DNA of 64,000 nt from NCBI RefSeq assembly GCF_011752625.1, contig NZ_VWXD01000006.1:62001-126000 (forward strand), written 5' to 3'. Below, piece by piece: positions 8,198-15,658 of the stretch; position 1 is the first letter of the stretch; every line of letters begins with the position of its first letter. The translations under genes and the position numbers were made by a program. The notes beneath the pieces were generated by a model that saw nothing but the letters and a program-made list of their open reading frames with translations, was not told the origin of the DNA and ran no database searches. The stretch is from Candidatus Pantoea formicae (GTDB lineage Bacteria > Pseudomonadota > Gammaproteobacteria > Enterobacterales > Enterobacteriaceae).

Positions 8198-9916
8198 CTA
8201 TTCCGCGCTCTCAGCCTGCAGATGCATACCGATATAGCGCTCATATCGTGATGGCTTGACGCGTGACAGATCCACCAGCACCAGCCCGTCGATACAGTTG
8301 TTGAAATCGGGATCGCTGCCGAAATCGATAAACTGCACGCCGCCCGGTTCGCACACTTCGGAGTATTGCTTGTAGAGCGTGGGAATCGCGGTGCCGAGGT
8401 TAGCCAGCAGATGTTTAAGGCGGCGCAAATCTTCCGTGTAATTGTCGCCGGTGAACTGCGCCAGCACTTCCGGCAGCGAAGCTGGGTAAGGACGACGTGA
8501 CTTCGCCAGCGGTAGCTCCGTGGGGAAATACATGCGGTAGAACGCCACTAACAAATCGCGTGCCGCCAAGGGCATGCCGCCAGAGATCGACACCGGGCCA
8601 AACAGATAGCGCGTTTCAGGGTATTTGGCGATGTAGGCACCAATCCCCATCCACAGGTAATCCAGACCGCGTTTACCCCAGTAAGCGGGCTGGATAAAGC
8701 TGCGCCCCAGTTCCAGCCCCTGATTGATGATCGGCAGCATGCGCTCGTCATAGTGGAACAGGCTGTCGCTGTAGATACCTTCCAGACCACGACGCTCCAG
8801 CTGCTCAGCGCCCGGAATAAAGCGGTAAGCCCCCACGATCTCTAGCGCATCGTCATCCCATAAAATCAGGTGGTAGTAATCGTCATCGTATTTGTCGAGG
8901 TCACGGCGGCGACCGCTGCCCTCGCCCACGGCGCGGAACGCGATTTCACGTAAGCGACCCAGTTCACGCAGCAGCGGCACCCAAGTCGCGCCGTTACGAC
9001 GCCACAGGTAGATCTGTTTGCCATCCGGCAGCGAGCCCAGACGCTCACTCTCCATCAGCGCCTTTTTCAGTTCGGCCCGGTCTTCCGGGCGCGCAATCGC
9101 CGCTTCGGTCTGGAACAGGCCGCGCCGTCCCTGACCGATGCGATAGAGATGCTTGCGCAGCCGCTTCGCCAACTCTTTACCTGGCGTGTGACCATCGTGC
9201 CAGTTAGCAAATGGGATCTGCTCGCCAATGTGCAGCTTGATGCGAGAACCCCGCTGGCGGAACATCTCGCGCACCAGCATCAGCAGTGCCAGCGGTGAGG
9301 CAATTTTTGCCGCTGCGTAAAAGGCGAGACTATTACGCCCGACCACATGTACCGGAACAATCGGAGCACGCGCACGCGCAGCCAGACGCAGGAAGCTATG
9401 GTGCCACTGATTATCACGCACGCCACGACTCGAAAGACGTGACACTTCCCCCGCAGGGAAGATAATCAGCGCACCTTGATTGTCGAGGTGCTGCTGCATG
9501 CGCGTCAGCTGTTCACGACTGGTGCGGTTACCCATGTTATCTACGGGCAACATCAGGTTGTTGATCGGTTCCAGCATCATCAGCATGCGGTTAGCGACGA
9601 TCTTCACGTCGCGGCGCACCTGCGAAACCGCCGCCAGCAGTGCCAGGCCGTCCAGTGCCCCCAACGGATGGTTCGCGATAATCACCAGCGGGCCGCTGGT
9701 GGGGATCTGCTCCAAATCGCGTTCACTCAGCTCACAGCGCACATCCAGGTGCTCCAGTACTTGCTCGACCATATCCACCCCTTTCAGGTGGCGATAACGG
9801 TCAGCAAAGGATTGGAATTCATGTTCGCGAACGGCCCACTTCAGCAGGTTTTTCTGCCAGTTCGCGGGGTGATGGCCTGGCCAGTAAGTATCGAGAAGCT
9901 GATCAACAGAGAACAT
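8198..9916 (-). CDS. Two-domain acyltransferase (PlsC-like + GNAT-like), OlsF-type ornithine lipid synthase candidate
   Basis: A 572-residue protein with an N-terminal PlsC-like lysophospholipid acyltransferase domain and a C-terminal GNAT/autoinducer-synthase-like N-acyltransferase domain of the hemolysin/OlsB family. The first has the acyltransferase motif NHPLGALDG near residue 82 and FPAGEVSR near 155. The second spans about 310-520 and includes YRFIPGAEQLE and YFGP/LFGPVSISG-type segments. This order (O-acylation domain first, N-acylation domain second) is that of OlsF of Serratia, which makes ornithine lipids by itself. I infer that function from architecture only. It acts at the inner face of the cytoplasmic membrane. 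The gene is monocistronic and ends in a strong terminator. Confidence 0.8.
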   Translation of the reverse strand: MFSVDQLLDTYWPGHHPANWQKNLLKWAVREHEFQSFADRYRHLKGVDMVEQVLEHLDVRCELSERDLEQIPTSGPLVIIANHPLGALDGLALLAAVSQVRRDVKIVANRMLMMLEPINNLMLPVDNMGNRTSREQLTRMQQHLDNQGALIIFPAGEVSRLSSRGVRDNQWHHSFLRLAARARAPIVPVHVVGRNSLAFYAAAKIASPLALLMLVREMFRQRGSRIKLHIGEQIPFANWHDGHTPGKELAKRLRKHLYRIGQGRRGLFQTEAAIARPEDRAELKKALMESERLGSLPDGKQIYLWRRNGATWVPLLRELGRLREIAFRAVGEGSGRRRDLDKYDDDYYHLILWDDDALEIVGAYRFIPGAEQLERRGLEGIYSDSLFHYDERMLPIINQGLELGRSFIQPAYWGKRGLDYLWMGIGAYIAKYPETRYLFGPVSISGGMPLAARDLLVAFYRMYFPTELPLAKSRRPYPASLPEVLAQFTGDNYTEDLRRLKHLLANLGTAIPTLYKQYSEVCEPGGVQFIDFGSDPDFNNCIDGLVLVDLSRVKPSRYERYIGMHLQAESAE

Positions 9917-10050
9917 CTTTCACCTTTTGTGCGCAGCGGTTTATGGCACCGAAGTTAAAGGGGCTTGTTTTCAGATTTATGACCAGTATAGAAGCGGAGC
10001 GGAAAAAGCGTGGGCGAGAAGGTTGCGCGATAAATTGCGTAATGCCGTTC

Positions 10051-10178
10051 ACTTAAGCCAATGAGTGATTATTTAGCCCGGTACGCATGAATGCGTACCC
10101 TACGAAAATCACACGGAACAATGTAGGGTCGCCATTAATGGCGACCGAAACGCACCTAAGCCAGTGAGTGTGTATTTA
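10051..10178. repeat. Composite repeat: two palindromes bracketed by a 25-bp direct repeat
   Basis: Two 20-bp palindromes, at 10080-10099 (GGTACGCATGAATGCGTACC) and 10127-10146 (GGTCGCCATTAATGGCGACC), face each other, with CCCTACG after the first and GTAGGG before the second. The pair is flanked by an imperfect 25-bp direct repeat (10051-10075 and 10154-10178). It fills the gap between the acyltransferase promoter side and the end of the Anbu gene. The layout is like a bacterial interspersed mosaic element built from REP-like units. Confidence 0.7.
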
Positions 10179-10179
10179 A

Positions 10180-10884
10180 TTACAGTTTTAACGGCGGCAG
10201 CTGAGAGAATACGCTCAGCAAACCTTTGCTCCACAACTGACGAATCTGCGAAAAATAGGGATGCTGTTCAGTGATGTGATGCTGCTCGTTATCGCTGAAA
10301 CTGTCGGTGTGATAGACCATCACATCAAGGGGTAATCCCACAGAAATATTACTCGCCAACGTCGAGTCCATGGAAATCAGCGCGCACTGCATCGCCTGGC
10401 TGAGCGGGGTTTCATAGCGCAGCACGCGATCAATAATCGGCTTACCGTATTTGCTTTCACCAATCTGAAAGTACGGGGTATCGACGCTGGCTTCGATGAA
10501 ATTGCCCTGCGGATAGATTTGGAACAAGCGAGGCTCTTCACCGCGAATCTGGCCACCCAGCAACAGCGTGCCGCCAAACTCTTCACCATCGCGCTTGATC
10601 ACCTCGCGCAGTGTTTCGCCCACCAGCAGTGCAATGTCATACAGCGATCGTCCATTGAGTAAATTGGGCTGATCGTTGTCGTGGCTATTACGCCGCAGCA
10701 GGCTCATCACGCTTTGCGTGGTCGCCAGATTACCGGCGCTTTGCAGCACCAGCGTGCGTTCATCATCTACCTGAAACACGTGCAATTTACGGAACGAGGA
10801 AATATGGTCGACGCCCGCATTGGTGCGTGAATCCGACACAAAAATCATCCCTGACGATAAACGCATTGCCACACAATAAGTCAT
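10180..10884 (-). CDS. Anbu: proteasome/HslV-like peptidase
   Basis: A 234-residue protein of the Anbu (ancestral beta-subunit) family, a relative of proteasome beta subunits and HslV that forms ring- or helix-like self-compartmentalising assemblies. Starting at the ATG at 10884 gives M-T-Y-C-V-A-M, so loss of Met exposes the N-terminal Thr nucleophile. A GTG six bases upstream would bury it, and an AGG at good spacing also favours the ATG. Visible family segments include SDSRTNAGVDHIS near residue 20 and GESKYGKPIIDR near 145. It is the last gene of a four-gene operon, 18 bp after the transglutaminase-like gene. The context suggests that it degrades or trims peptides made or attached by the other products. 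The substrate is unknown. Confidence 0.9.
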   Translation of the reverse strand: MTYCVAMRLSSGMIFVSDSRTNAGVDHISSFRKLHVFQVDDERTLVLQSAGNLATTQSVMSLLRRNSHDNDQPNLLNGRSLYDIALLVGETLREVIKRDGEEFGGTLLLGGQIRGEEPRLFQIYPQGNFIEASVDTPYFQIGESKYGKPIIDRVLRYETPLSQAMQCALISMDSTLASNISVGLPLDVMVYHTDSFSDNEQHHITEQHPYFSQIRQLWSKGLLSVFSQLPPLKL

Positions 10885-10902
10885 AGTCACGCCTGCAAAA
10901 AA

Positions 10903-11703
10903 TTACTGCTGCGCATGCACCTGCTGCACCGCGGCCACCGCCAGCATATCTTCACCGCCACCACCCAGACGCATACCGCGTACCGGACAAGCATCGAGAT
11001 AATCGACGCCCACTGCCAGACGCAAATGCTGACGCGTGCTGCGGGTGTTATTGGTGATATCAAAGCTGTGCCAACTGCCATCGAGCCAGGCTTCAACCCA
11101 GGCATGCGTGGCAACGTGTTCAACGTTATCAGTATAGAGATAACCGCTGACATAGCGCGCCGGAATACCCAAGCTTCGACAGCAGGCTAAAAACACGTGG
11201 CTGTGATCCTGGCAAACACCGCTGCCCGCCGCAAATACTTTCGCTGCGGTATCACTCACCTGCGTGCTGCCGGGCTGATAAGGCATTTTCAGCAATAGCT
11301 CGCCCATCAGTTTTTCCAGGCTCATCAATGGTTTCTCAGCGTGCCAGTAACGCAGCGCAAAGTCGCGAATGGCAGCATCTGGCAAGGTCAGCGGCGTCGC
11401 ACGTAAAAAGACTAACGGTGAGAGCGTAGACTCCGGATCGGGTGACAGTTCCCCGGCATCCAGAATCTCCACCACACCGCGCGCCGCAATCTCCAGCTGC
11501 TGATGTGGCGTATCCAGCGTCAGCACATGCATCACGTTGCCATAGGCATCCAAGGTGCGCGTGGCTTCACATGGCAGATCAAGATCCCATGACAGGATCT
11601 GCTGGTGCACCGAGTTTTGCGGCGTCAGGCGCAGATACTGGGTGCTGAGTTTCACCTGCTGCTCATAGGCATACCAGGTTTTGTGCTCGATGTTCAGTCT
11701 CAT
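10903..11703 (-). CDS. Transglutaminase-like cysteine peptidase family protein
   Basis: A 266-residue protein. Residues 1-75 form the bacterial transglutaminase-like N-terminal domain (MRLNIEHKTWYAYEQQV). The transglutaminase core spans about 140-250 and shows the catalytic triad: Cys in GVCQDHSHVF near 162, His in THAWVEAW near 201 and Asp in SFDITN near 216. Proteins of this type may hydrolyse or transfer isopeptide or amide bonds. The start overlaps the stop of the alpha-E gene as ATGA, so translation is coupled. In this operon it may remove or exchange an amide-linked group formed by the ATP-grasp protein. That role is inferred from context. Confidence 0.9.
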   Translation of the reverse strand: MRLNIEHKTWYAYEQQVKLSTQYLRLTPQNSVHQQILSWDLDLPCEATRTLDAYGNVMHVLTLDTPHQQLEIAARGVVEILDAGELSPDPESTLSPLVFLRATPLTLPDAAIRDFALRYWHAEKPLMSLEKLMGELLLKMPYQPGSTQVSDTAAKVFAAGSGVCQDHSHVFLACCRSLGIPARYVSGYLYTDNVEHVATHAWVEAWLDGSWHSFDITNNTRSTRQHLRLAVGVDYLDACPVRGMRLGGGGEDMLAVAAVQQVHAQQ

Positions 11704-12629
11704 TTCGCCTCCAGATAGGTTTGATTGATGCTTTCCGCCAGCGCATTGATCTGCGAAAGAAAGTGGTTAAGCCAGCTGTACAACCCTTCTCGCGTCAAAC
11801 TTTCCCAAGTGCTGAAGCGCATTTCGGCCAGCAGCACCGTGACCAGATAGCGTGGGCGATCCTCGCCACTGCTGCCGATCTGCTCCAGTTGGATCGCGAT
11901 CTCTTCAATGCAGGAGTGCAGCGAGCGCGGGCTTTCACTGCGCAGGATCAGCATCTCATTCACCAGATCCGGCATCAGTTGCTGCTTGAAGATCGCGTTG
12001 TAGGCTTCGCGCGCCGACACCGCGCGTAGCAGTGAGTCGAGGCAATAGTATTCGCGCACCGAGTCTGGATTTTGCTCCAGTAGCTGCTGATTCACACTCA
12101 GCAGCCGCGCGGTGCCGTCACTGCGCTCCATCAAGGTACCGATGCGAATAAAACTCATCGCATCGCCACGCAGCAAGGTGCCAAACATCGCACCACGAAA
12201 CAGATGCGAGCGCTCTTTTACCCAGTCAAAAAAGCTGTCGGCATTGGCGCTGGTAATGCCGCGCCGCCGCATATTGCGCATCTCGATCCACGTCGAGTTA
12301 ATGCTCTCCCACACCTCCGATGACAAGCTGCCGCGCACGGCATGGGCGTTATTCCATGCCTCCTGCCAGCAGCAAAAAATACTGCTGGGATTGCGATCGT
12401 CGAGCGCAAAGAAGTTGAATAACTGCGGCATAGTGAAACGCCCGTTAATGGTTTCAAATAGCTGTCGCGTGCCGGTGAGATTGAGCGGTAACAGCAACTC
12501 ATCAGCGTGGCTATTTCGCACCGGCATCAGCGAAAGCCGGTTGGTGACATCCAACACCCGCGCGAGTTGTTCTGCGCGCTCCAGATAGCGCGCCATCCAA
12601 TAGAGGCCACTGGCCGTGCGGCTTAGCAT
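11700..12629 (-). CDS. Alpha-E domain protein (DUF403)
   Basis: A 309-residue, largely helical protein that starts MLSRTASGLYWMARYLERAE, the hallmark of the alpha-E family. No enzyme motif is recognised. Alpha-E proteins are nearly always encoded next to a circularly permuted ATP-grasp protein and a transglutaminase-like protein, as here, and are thought to act with them. The gene overlaps the ATP-grasp gene by 7 bp upstream and the transglutaminase-like gene by 4 bp downstream, which points to equal expression and perhaps a complex. Confidence 0.9.
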   Translation of the reverse strand: MLSRTASGLYWMARYLERAEQLARVLDVTNRLSLMPVRNSHADELLLPLNLTGTRQLFETINGRFTMPQLFNFFALDDRNPSSIFCCWQEAWNNAHAVRGSLSSEVWESINSTWIEMRNMRRRGITSANADSFFDWVKERSHLFRGAMFGTLLRGDAMSFIRIGTLMERSDGTARLLSVNQQLLEQNPDSVREYYCLDSLLRAVSAREAYNAIFKQQLMPDLVNEMLILRSESPRSLHSCIEEIAIQLEQIGSSGEDRPRYLVTVLLAEMRFSTWESLTREGLYSWLNHFLSQINALAESINQTYLEAK

Positions 12630-14062
12630 GATGCGTCATCCTCCAGAACCCAGGTGTCCTTGGTGCCGCCGCCCTGCGACGAGTTCACCACCAGCGAACC
12701 TTCGGTCAGCGCCACGCGGGTCAACCCGCCAGGCACTAAACGAATATCCGCACCGCATAAGGCAAAGGGACGCAAATCGATATGGCGCGGCGCGAGGCCG
12801 TTGTCGATAAAGGTTGGGCAGGTGGAAAGCGAAAGCGTGTCCTGTGCGATGTAGTTGTCCGGTCGCGCTTTCAGCCGTTCTCGGAAATCACTCAACTCTT
12901 GCTGGCTGGCCACCGGGCCAATCAACATGCCGTAACCGCCTGCACCGTGTACCTCTTTCACCACCATTTTGCTGAAGTTGGCCAGCACGTAGGTGAGATC
13001 CTGCGGTTTACGGCACTGCCAGGTTGGCACGTTGTTGAGGATCGGATCTTCATCGAGATAGAAGCGGATCATGTCGGGTACATAGGGATAGATCGACTTG
13101 TCATCGGCGACGCCAGTGCCAATGGCATTCGCCAACACGACGTTGCCGGATCGATATACCGACAATAAGCCTGGCACGCCGAGCATCGAATCCGCGCGGA
13201 ACGCCAGCGGATCGAGGAAGGCATCATCGACGCGGCGATAGATCACATCGACTTTGCACGGCCCAGCGGTGGTGCGCATCAGCACCGCACCATCTTTGAC
13301 GAACAGATCGGCGCTTTCCACCAGCTCCACACCCATCTGCTGCGCGAGGAAGCTGTGCTCAAAATAGGCACTGTTAAAACGACCAGGCGTCAACACCACG
13401 ACCACCGGGTCGTTCACTGGGGAGCTTTCACGCAGCGTTTGTAGCAGGTGTGATGGATAGCGCTCAACCGGGGCCACATGCTGTTCCGCAAACAGCTCTG
13501 GATAGAGCCGCATCATCATCTTGCGGTTCTCCAGCATGTAAGAGACACCTGAAGGCGTGCGCAGGTTGTCTTCCAGCACGTAGTAATCGCCATCGCTGTT
13601 ACGCACCATATCGACACCGGTAATGTGCGCATAGATGTTGCGATGCAAATCAACGCCTTGCATACAGGGTTGGTATTGATCGTTCACCAGCACCTGTTCG
13701 GCGGGTACGATCCCAGCTTTGAGGATGTGTTGTTGATGGTAAATGTCGTGGAGAAAGGCGTTGAGAGCTTGCACACGCTGGCGGATGCCACGATCGAGCA
13801 TCGCCCATTCACCAGCCGGTATGATGCGCGGCACGCTATCGAACGGGATCAACCGCTCTGCGCCGCCATCGTCCCCATAGACGTTAAAGGTGATGCCCAC
13901 GCGATGAAACAGCAGTTCCGCCTCTTCACGCTTACGCGCCACTGCCTCTTTATCCGCCTGTTGTAACCACTCCCAATAATGCTGATAGTGCGGGCGGTGT
14001 TGGCCATCGCTCAGCAACATCTCATCATAGAAGTGTGACGCTATCTGGTAGCTTTCTTTCAT
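12623..14062 (-). CDS. Circularly permuted ATP-grasp type 2 protein (predicted peptide/amide ligase)
   Basis: A 479-residue protein of the circularly permuted ATP-grasp family (DUF404/DUF407). Segments seen are GVDLHRNIYAHITGVDMVR near 140, DYYVLEDNLRTPSGVSYMLE near 165 and the ligand-loop region KEVHGAGGYGMLIGP near 375. ATP-grasp enzymes join a carboxylate to an amine through an acyl-phosphate. This clade is predicted, not shown, to make peptides or amide tags. It is the first gene of the operon with alpha-E, transglutaminase-like protein and Anbu, so the promoter should lie in 14063-14186. Its acceptor and donor are unknown. Confidence 0.88.
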   Translation of the reverse strand: MKESYQIASHFYDEMLLSDGQHRPHYQHYWEWLQQADKEAVARKREEAELLFHRVGITFNVYGDDGGAERLIPFDSVPRIIPAGEWAMLDRGIRQRVQALNAFLHDIYHQQHILKAGIVPAEQVLVNDQYQPCMQGVDLHRNIYAHITGVDMVRNSDGDYYVLEDNLRTPSGVSYMLENRKMMMRLYPELFAEQHVAPVERYPSHLLQTLRESSPVNDPVVVVLTPGRFNSAYFEHSFLAQQMGVELVESADLFVKDGAVLMRTTAGPCKVDVIYRRVDDAFLDPLAFRADSMLGVPGLLSVYRSGNVVLANAIGTGVADDKSIYPYVPDMIRFYLDEDPILNNVPTWQCRKPQDLTYVLANFSKMVVKEVHGAGGYGMLIGPVASQQELSDFRERLKARPDNYIAQDTLSLSTCPTFIDNGLAPRHIDLRPFALCGADIRLVPGGLTRVALTEGSLVVNSSQGGGTKDTWVLEDDASC

Positions 14063-14109
14063 GATTTACCCGGCGCTTGTCAGAGGACCTGTATCCTCTC
14101 CTGCACAAA

Positions 14110-14142
14110 GTGTGCCAGAGGCTCATGCCCCAAACGGCACAC
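14110..14142 (-). terminator. Possible terminator or operator between cupin and ATP-grasp genes
   Basis: GTGTGCC (14110-14116) and GGCACAC (14136-14142) are perfect 7-bp inverted arms 19 bp apart. On the minus strand the second arm is followed by TTTGTGC. It lies between two co-oriented genes and could end the cupin transcript or bind a regulator of the Anbu operon. Confidence 0.3.
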
Positions 14143-14186
14143 GCGCCCCGATAGCGGAGCAGCGCCGGATAACCATGAATTGCACC

Positions 14187-14801
14187 TTACTGGTGCATTA
14201 ACTGCTGCGCAATTGGCAGCCAGATATCCGTCATCGCTCCCTCGCCGCCGGTGAAGGGATCACGGTGTGGGAGCGGCACGCGCGCGATTTCATCTTTCGC
14301 GGCGCGCAAACGAGAAGGCTCATCACGCACAGTTTCAGGCGACATCCCTTCAGGATAGGCGCCAACGGCGAAAAAATCGTCCGAGGCAAACACCTGCTTA
14401 TGGCCGACACCGGCCGGGATCAGCACCGCATCGCCTTCACGCAGCGTCACCATGCGGCCACTGTCACCGCCAAACAGGACTTCAGCCCAACCCGACGCCA
14501 CACCCAGCACTTCATGGGTATTCGGATGGTAATGGGTGTAGGGAAAGATCGGTGCGCGCCAGGCTGCGGGCCAGCCGTTCTCCGTAAAGGTTTTTTCGAA
14601 CCAGGCCGCGCTGTCACTTTGCTCTTCTTCATCATAGTCCGGCGCAATACCGGGCCAAATAATCAAGGGCAGTAAGTTATTAGGCACGCCACCAGAAGGT
14701 TGCGATAGCATCAGATGTTGCGGATTACTCGATGAACCTGCTGCAAAGGTACCGGCGGCGAAAGACATCAGTAACATCAGGCTGGAAGTGTTGGCAGTCA
14801 T
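14187..14801 (-). CDS. Cupin-domain protein (YjlB-like)
   Basis: A 204-residue protein with one cupin barrel. The metal-binding motif HxHx4Ex6G is present as HYHPNTHEVLGVASG near residue 95, and the second motif, GDAVLIPAGVGHK, near 125. The start is the ATG at 14801, with GGAG about 9 bp upstream; a longer frame to 14882 is less likely. The first 22 residues (MTANTSSLMLLMSFAAGTFA) look like a signal peptide but lack the usual positive charge. Cupins of this kind bind Fe, Mn or Ni, and the reaction is unknown. It is transcribed alone or ahead of the Anbu operon. Confidence 0.82.
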   Translation of the reverse strand: MTANTSSLMLLMSFAAGTFAAGSSSNPQHLMLSQPSGGVPNNLLPLIIWPGIAPDYDEEEQSDSAAWFEKTFTENGWPAAWRAPIFPYTHYHPNTHEVLGVASGWAEVLFGGDSGRMVTLREGDAVLIPAGVGHKQVFASDDFFAVGAYPEGMSPETVRDEPSRLRAAKDEIARVPLPHRDPFTGGEGAMTDIWLPIAQQLMHQ

Positions 14802-15065
14802 ACTCTTTCTCCGGGAAGCCACGTTGCTTAATTGTGGCAAAGCCGGGCGGCATTGCAATGTGCGCCCACCGACAAAATTCACATAAAAGAATGATTTACC
14901 TTACTAAAGCCAAATTAGTTGGCAACATATTTAACATTTTGTGGCGGGCAAAAGTTGGCGCCATCCATCTTGAGAAACTGTTATAAAAAAACACGCCAGA
15001 TCTGTATCTGATTCACTTCACTGTTATGTGCTTAACTGGCAGGCAGTGATAATTAGAGGTGAACA

Positions 15066-15548
15066 ATGGACACGATCAAACAAATCCTGCTCGATGAAAT
15101 CGCCACGCTGAACCGTGAAGGCCAGCGCGATAATCTGCCCCGCTTTAGCTTCTCTTTCCTGAAAACCCACCCTGGGCTATGGGCCATCATGTACCTGTGT
15201 TACGCGCTGTGCGTGGCGCTGATCTTCTCCACCGACATGCTCGGCTGGCCAGCATTCTGGTTTGCCACCGTGTTTGTGCTGGTGATGAGTTTTCTGATGC
15301 TGATGGATATCAATCCCAAATATCGCTTTGAGGATATCGACACCTTGGATCTGCGCGTTTGCTACAACGGTGAGTGGTATTACGTACAGCCAGTCTCACA
15401 GCAAGCGCTGGATAAGATTATTGATAATCCCGGTACGCCAGACAGAGTACGCAGCGGTATCGATCGTTTGATGAAGCAGAAAGGCGAAGTCGATTTTTAC
15501 GATGTGTATTATCTGACATGGGGCCATAAGCAGGCTTCAACTGTCTGA
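15066..15548 (+). CDS. ylaC: YlaC family inner-membrane protein
   Basis: A 160-residue protein matching E. coli YlaC by the segments LPRFSFSFLKTHPGLW, YRFEDIDTLDLRVCYNGEWY and GEVDFYDVYYLT. Two membrane segments lie at about residues 38-58 and 63-82, and the C-terminal half is cytosolic or periplasmic and hydrophilic. The family's function is unknown. AGAGGTG precedes the ATG at a good distance. Its neighbours (cupin, MocR regulator) are divergent and convergent, so it is a single-gene unit. Confidence 0.88.
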   Translation: MDTIKQILLDEIATLNREGQRDNLPRFSFSFLKTHPGLWAIMYLCYALCVALIFSTDMLGWPAFWFATVFVLVMSFLMLMDINPKYRFEDIDTLDLRVCYNGEWYYVQPVSQQALDKIIDNPGTPDRVRSGIDRLMKQKGEVDFYDVYYLTWGHKQASTV

Positions 15549-15567
15549 ATAATAGCCATTAATCGGA

Positions 15568-15650
15568 GGTGCGCATAAATGCGCACCCTACGACCGCATC
15601 AGCAATGTTTCCGGAATACGCACCTTACAATCGCATGAGCAATTTTCCGG
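15568..15650. repeat. Palindromic repeat unit plus degenerate 37-bp tandem copy
   Basis: The palindrome GGTGCGCATAAATGCGCACC (15568-15587) is followed by CTACG. A unit beginning GCACC(C/T)TAC and ending TTTCCGG occurs at 15583-15614 and, degenerate, at 15620-15650. It lies between the convergent ylaC and MocR-type genes and belongs to the dispersed family also seen near 10.1, 34.2, 56.8 and 58.4 kb. Confidence 0.65.
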
Positions 15651-15658
15651 ATCGCCAT

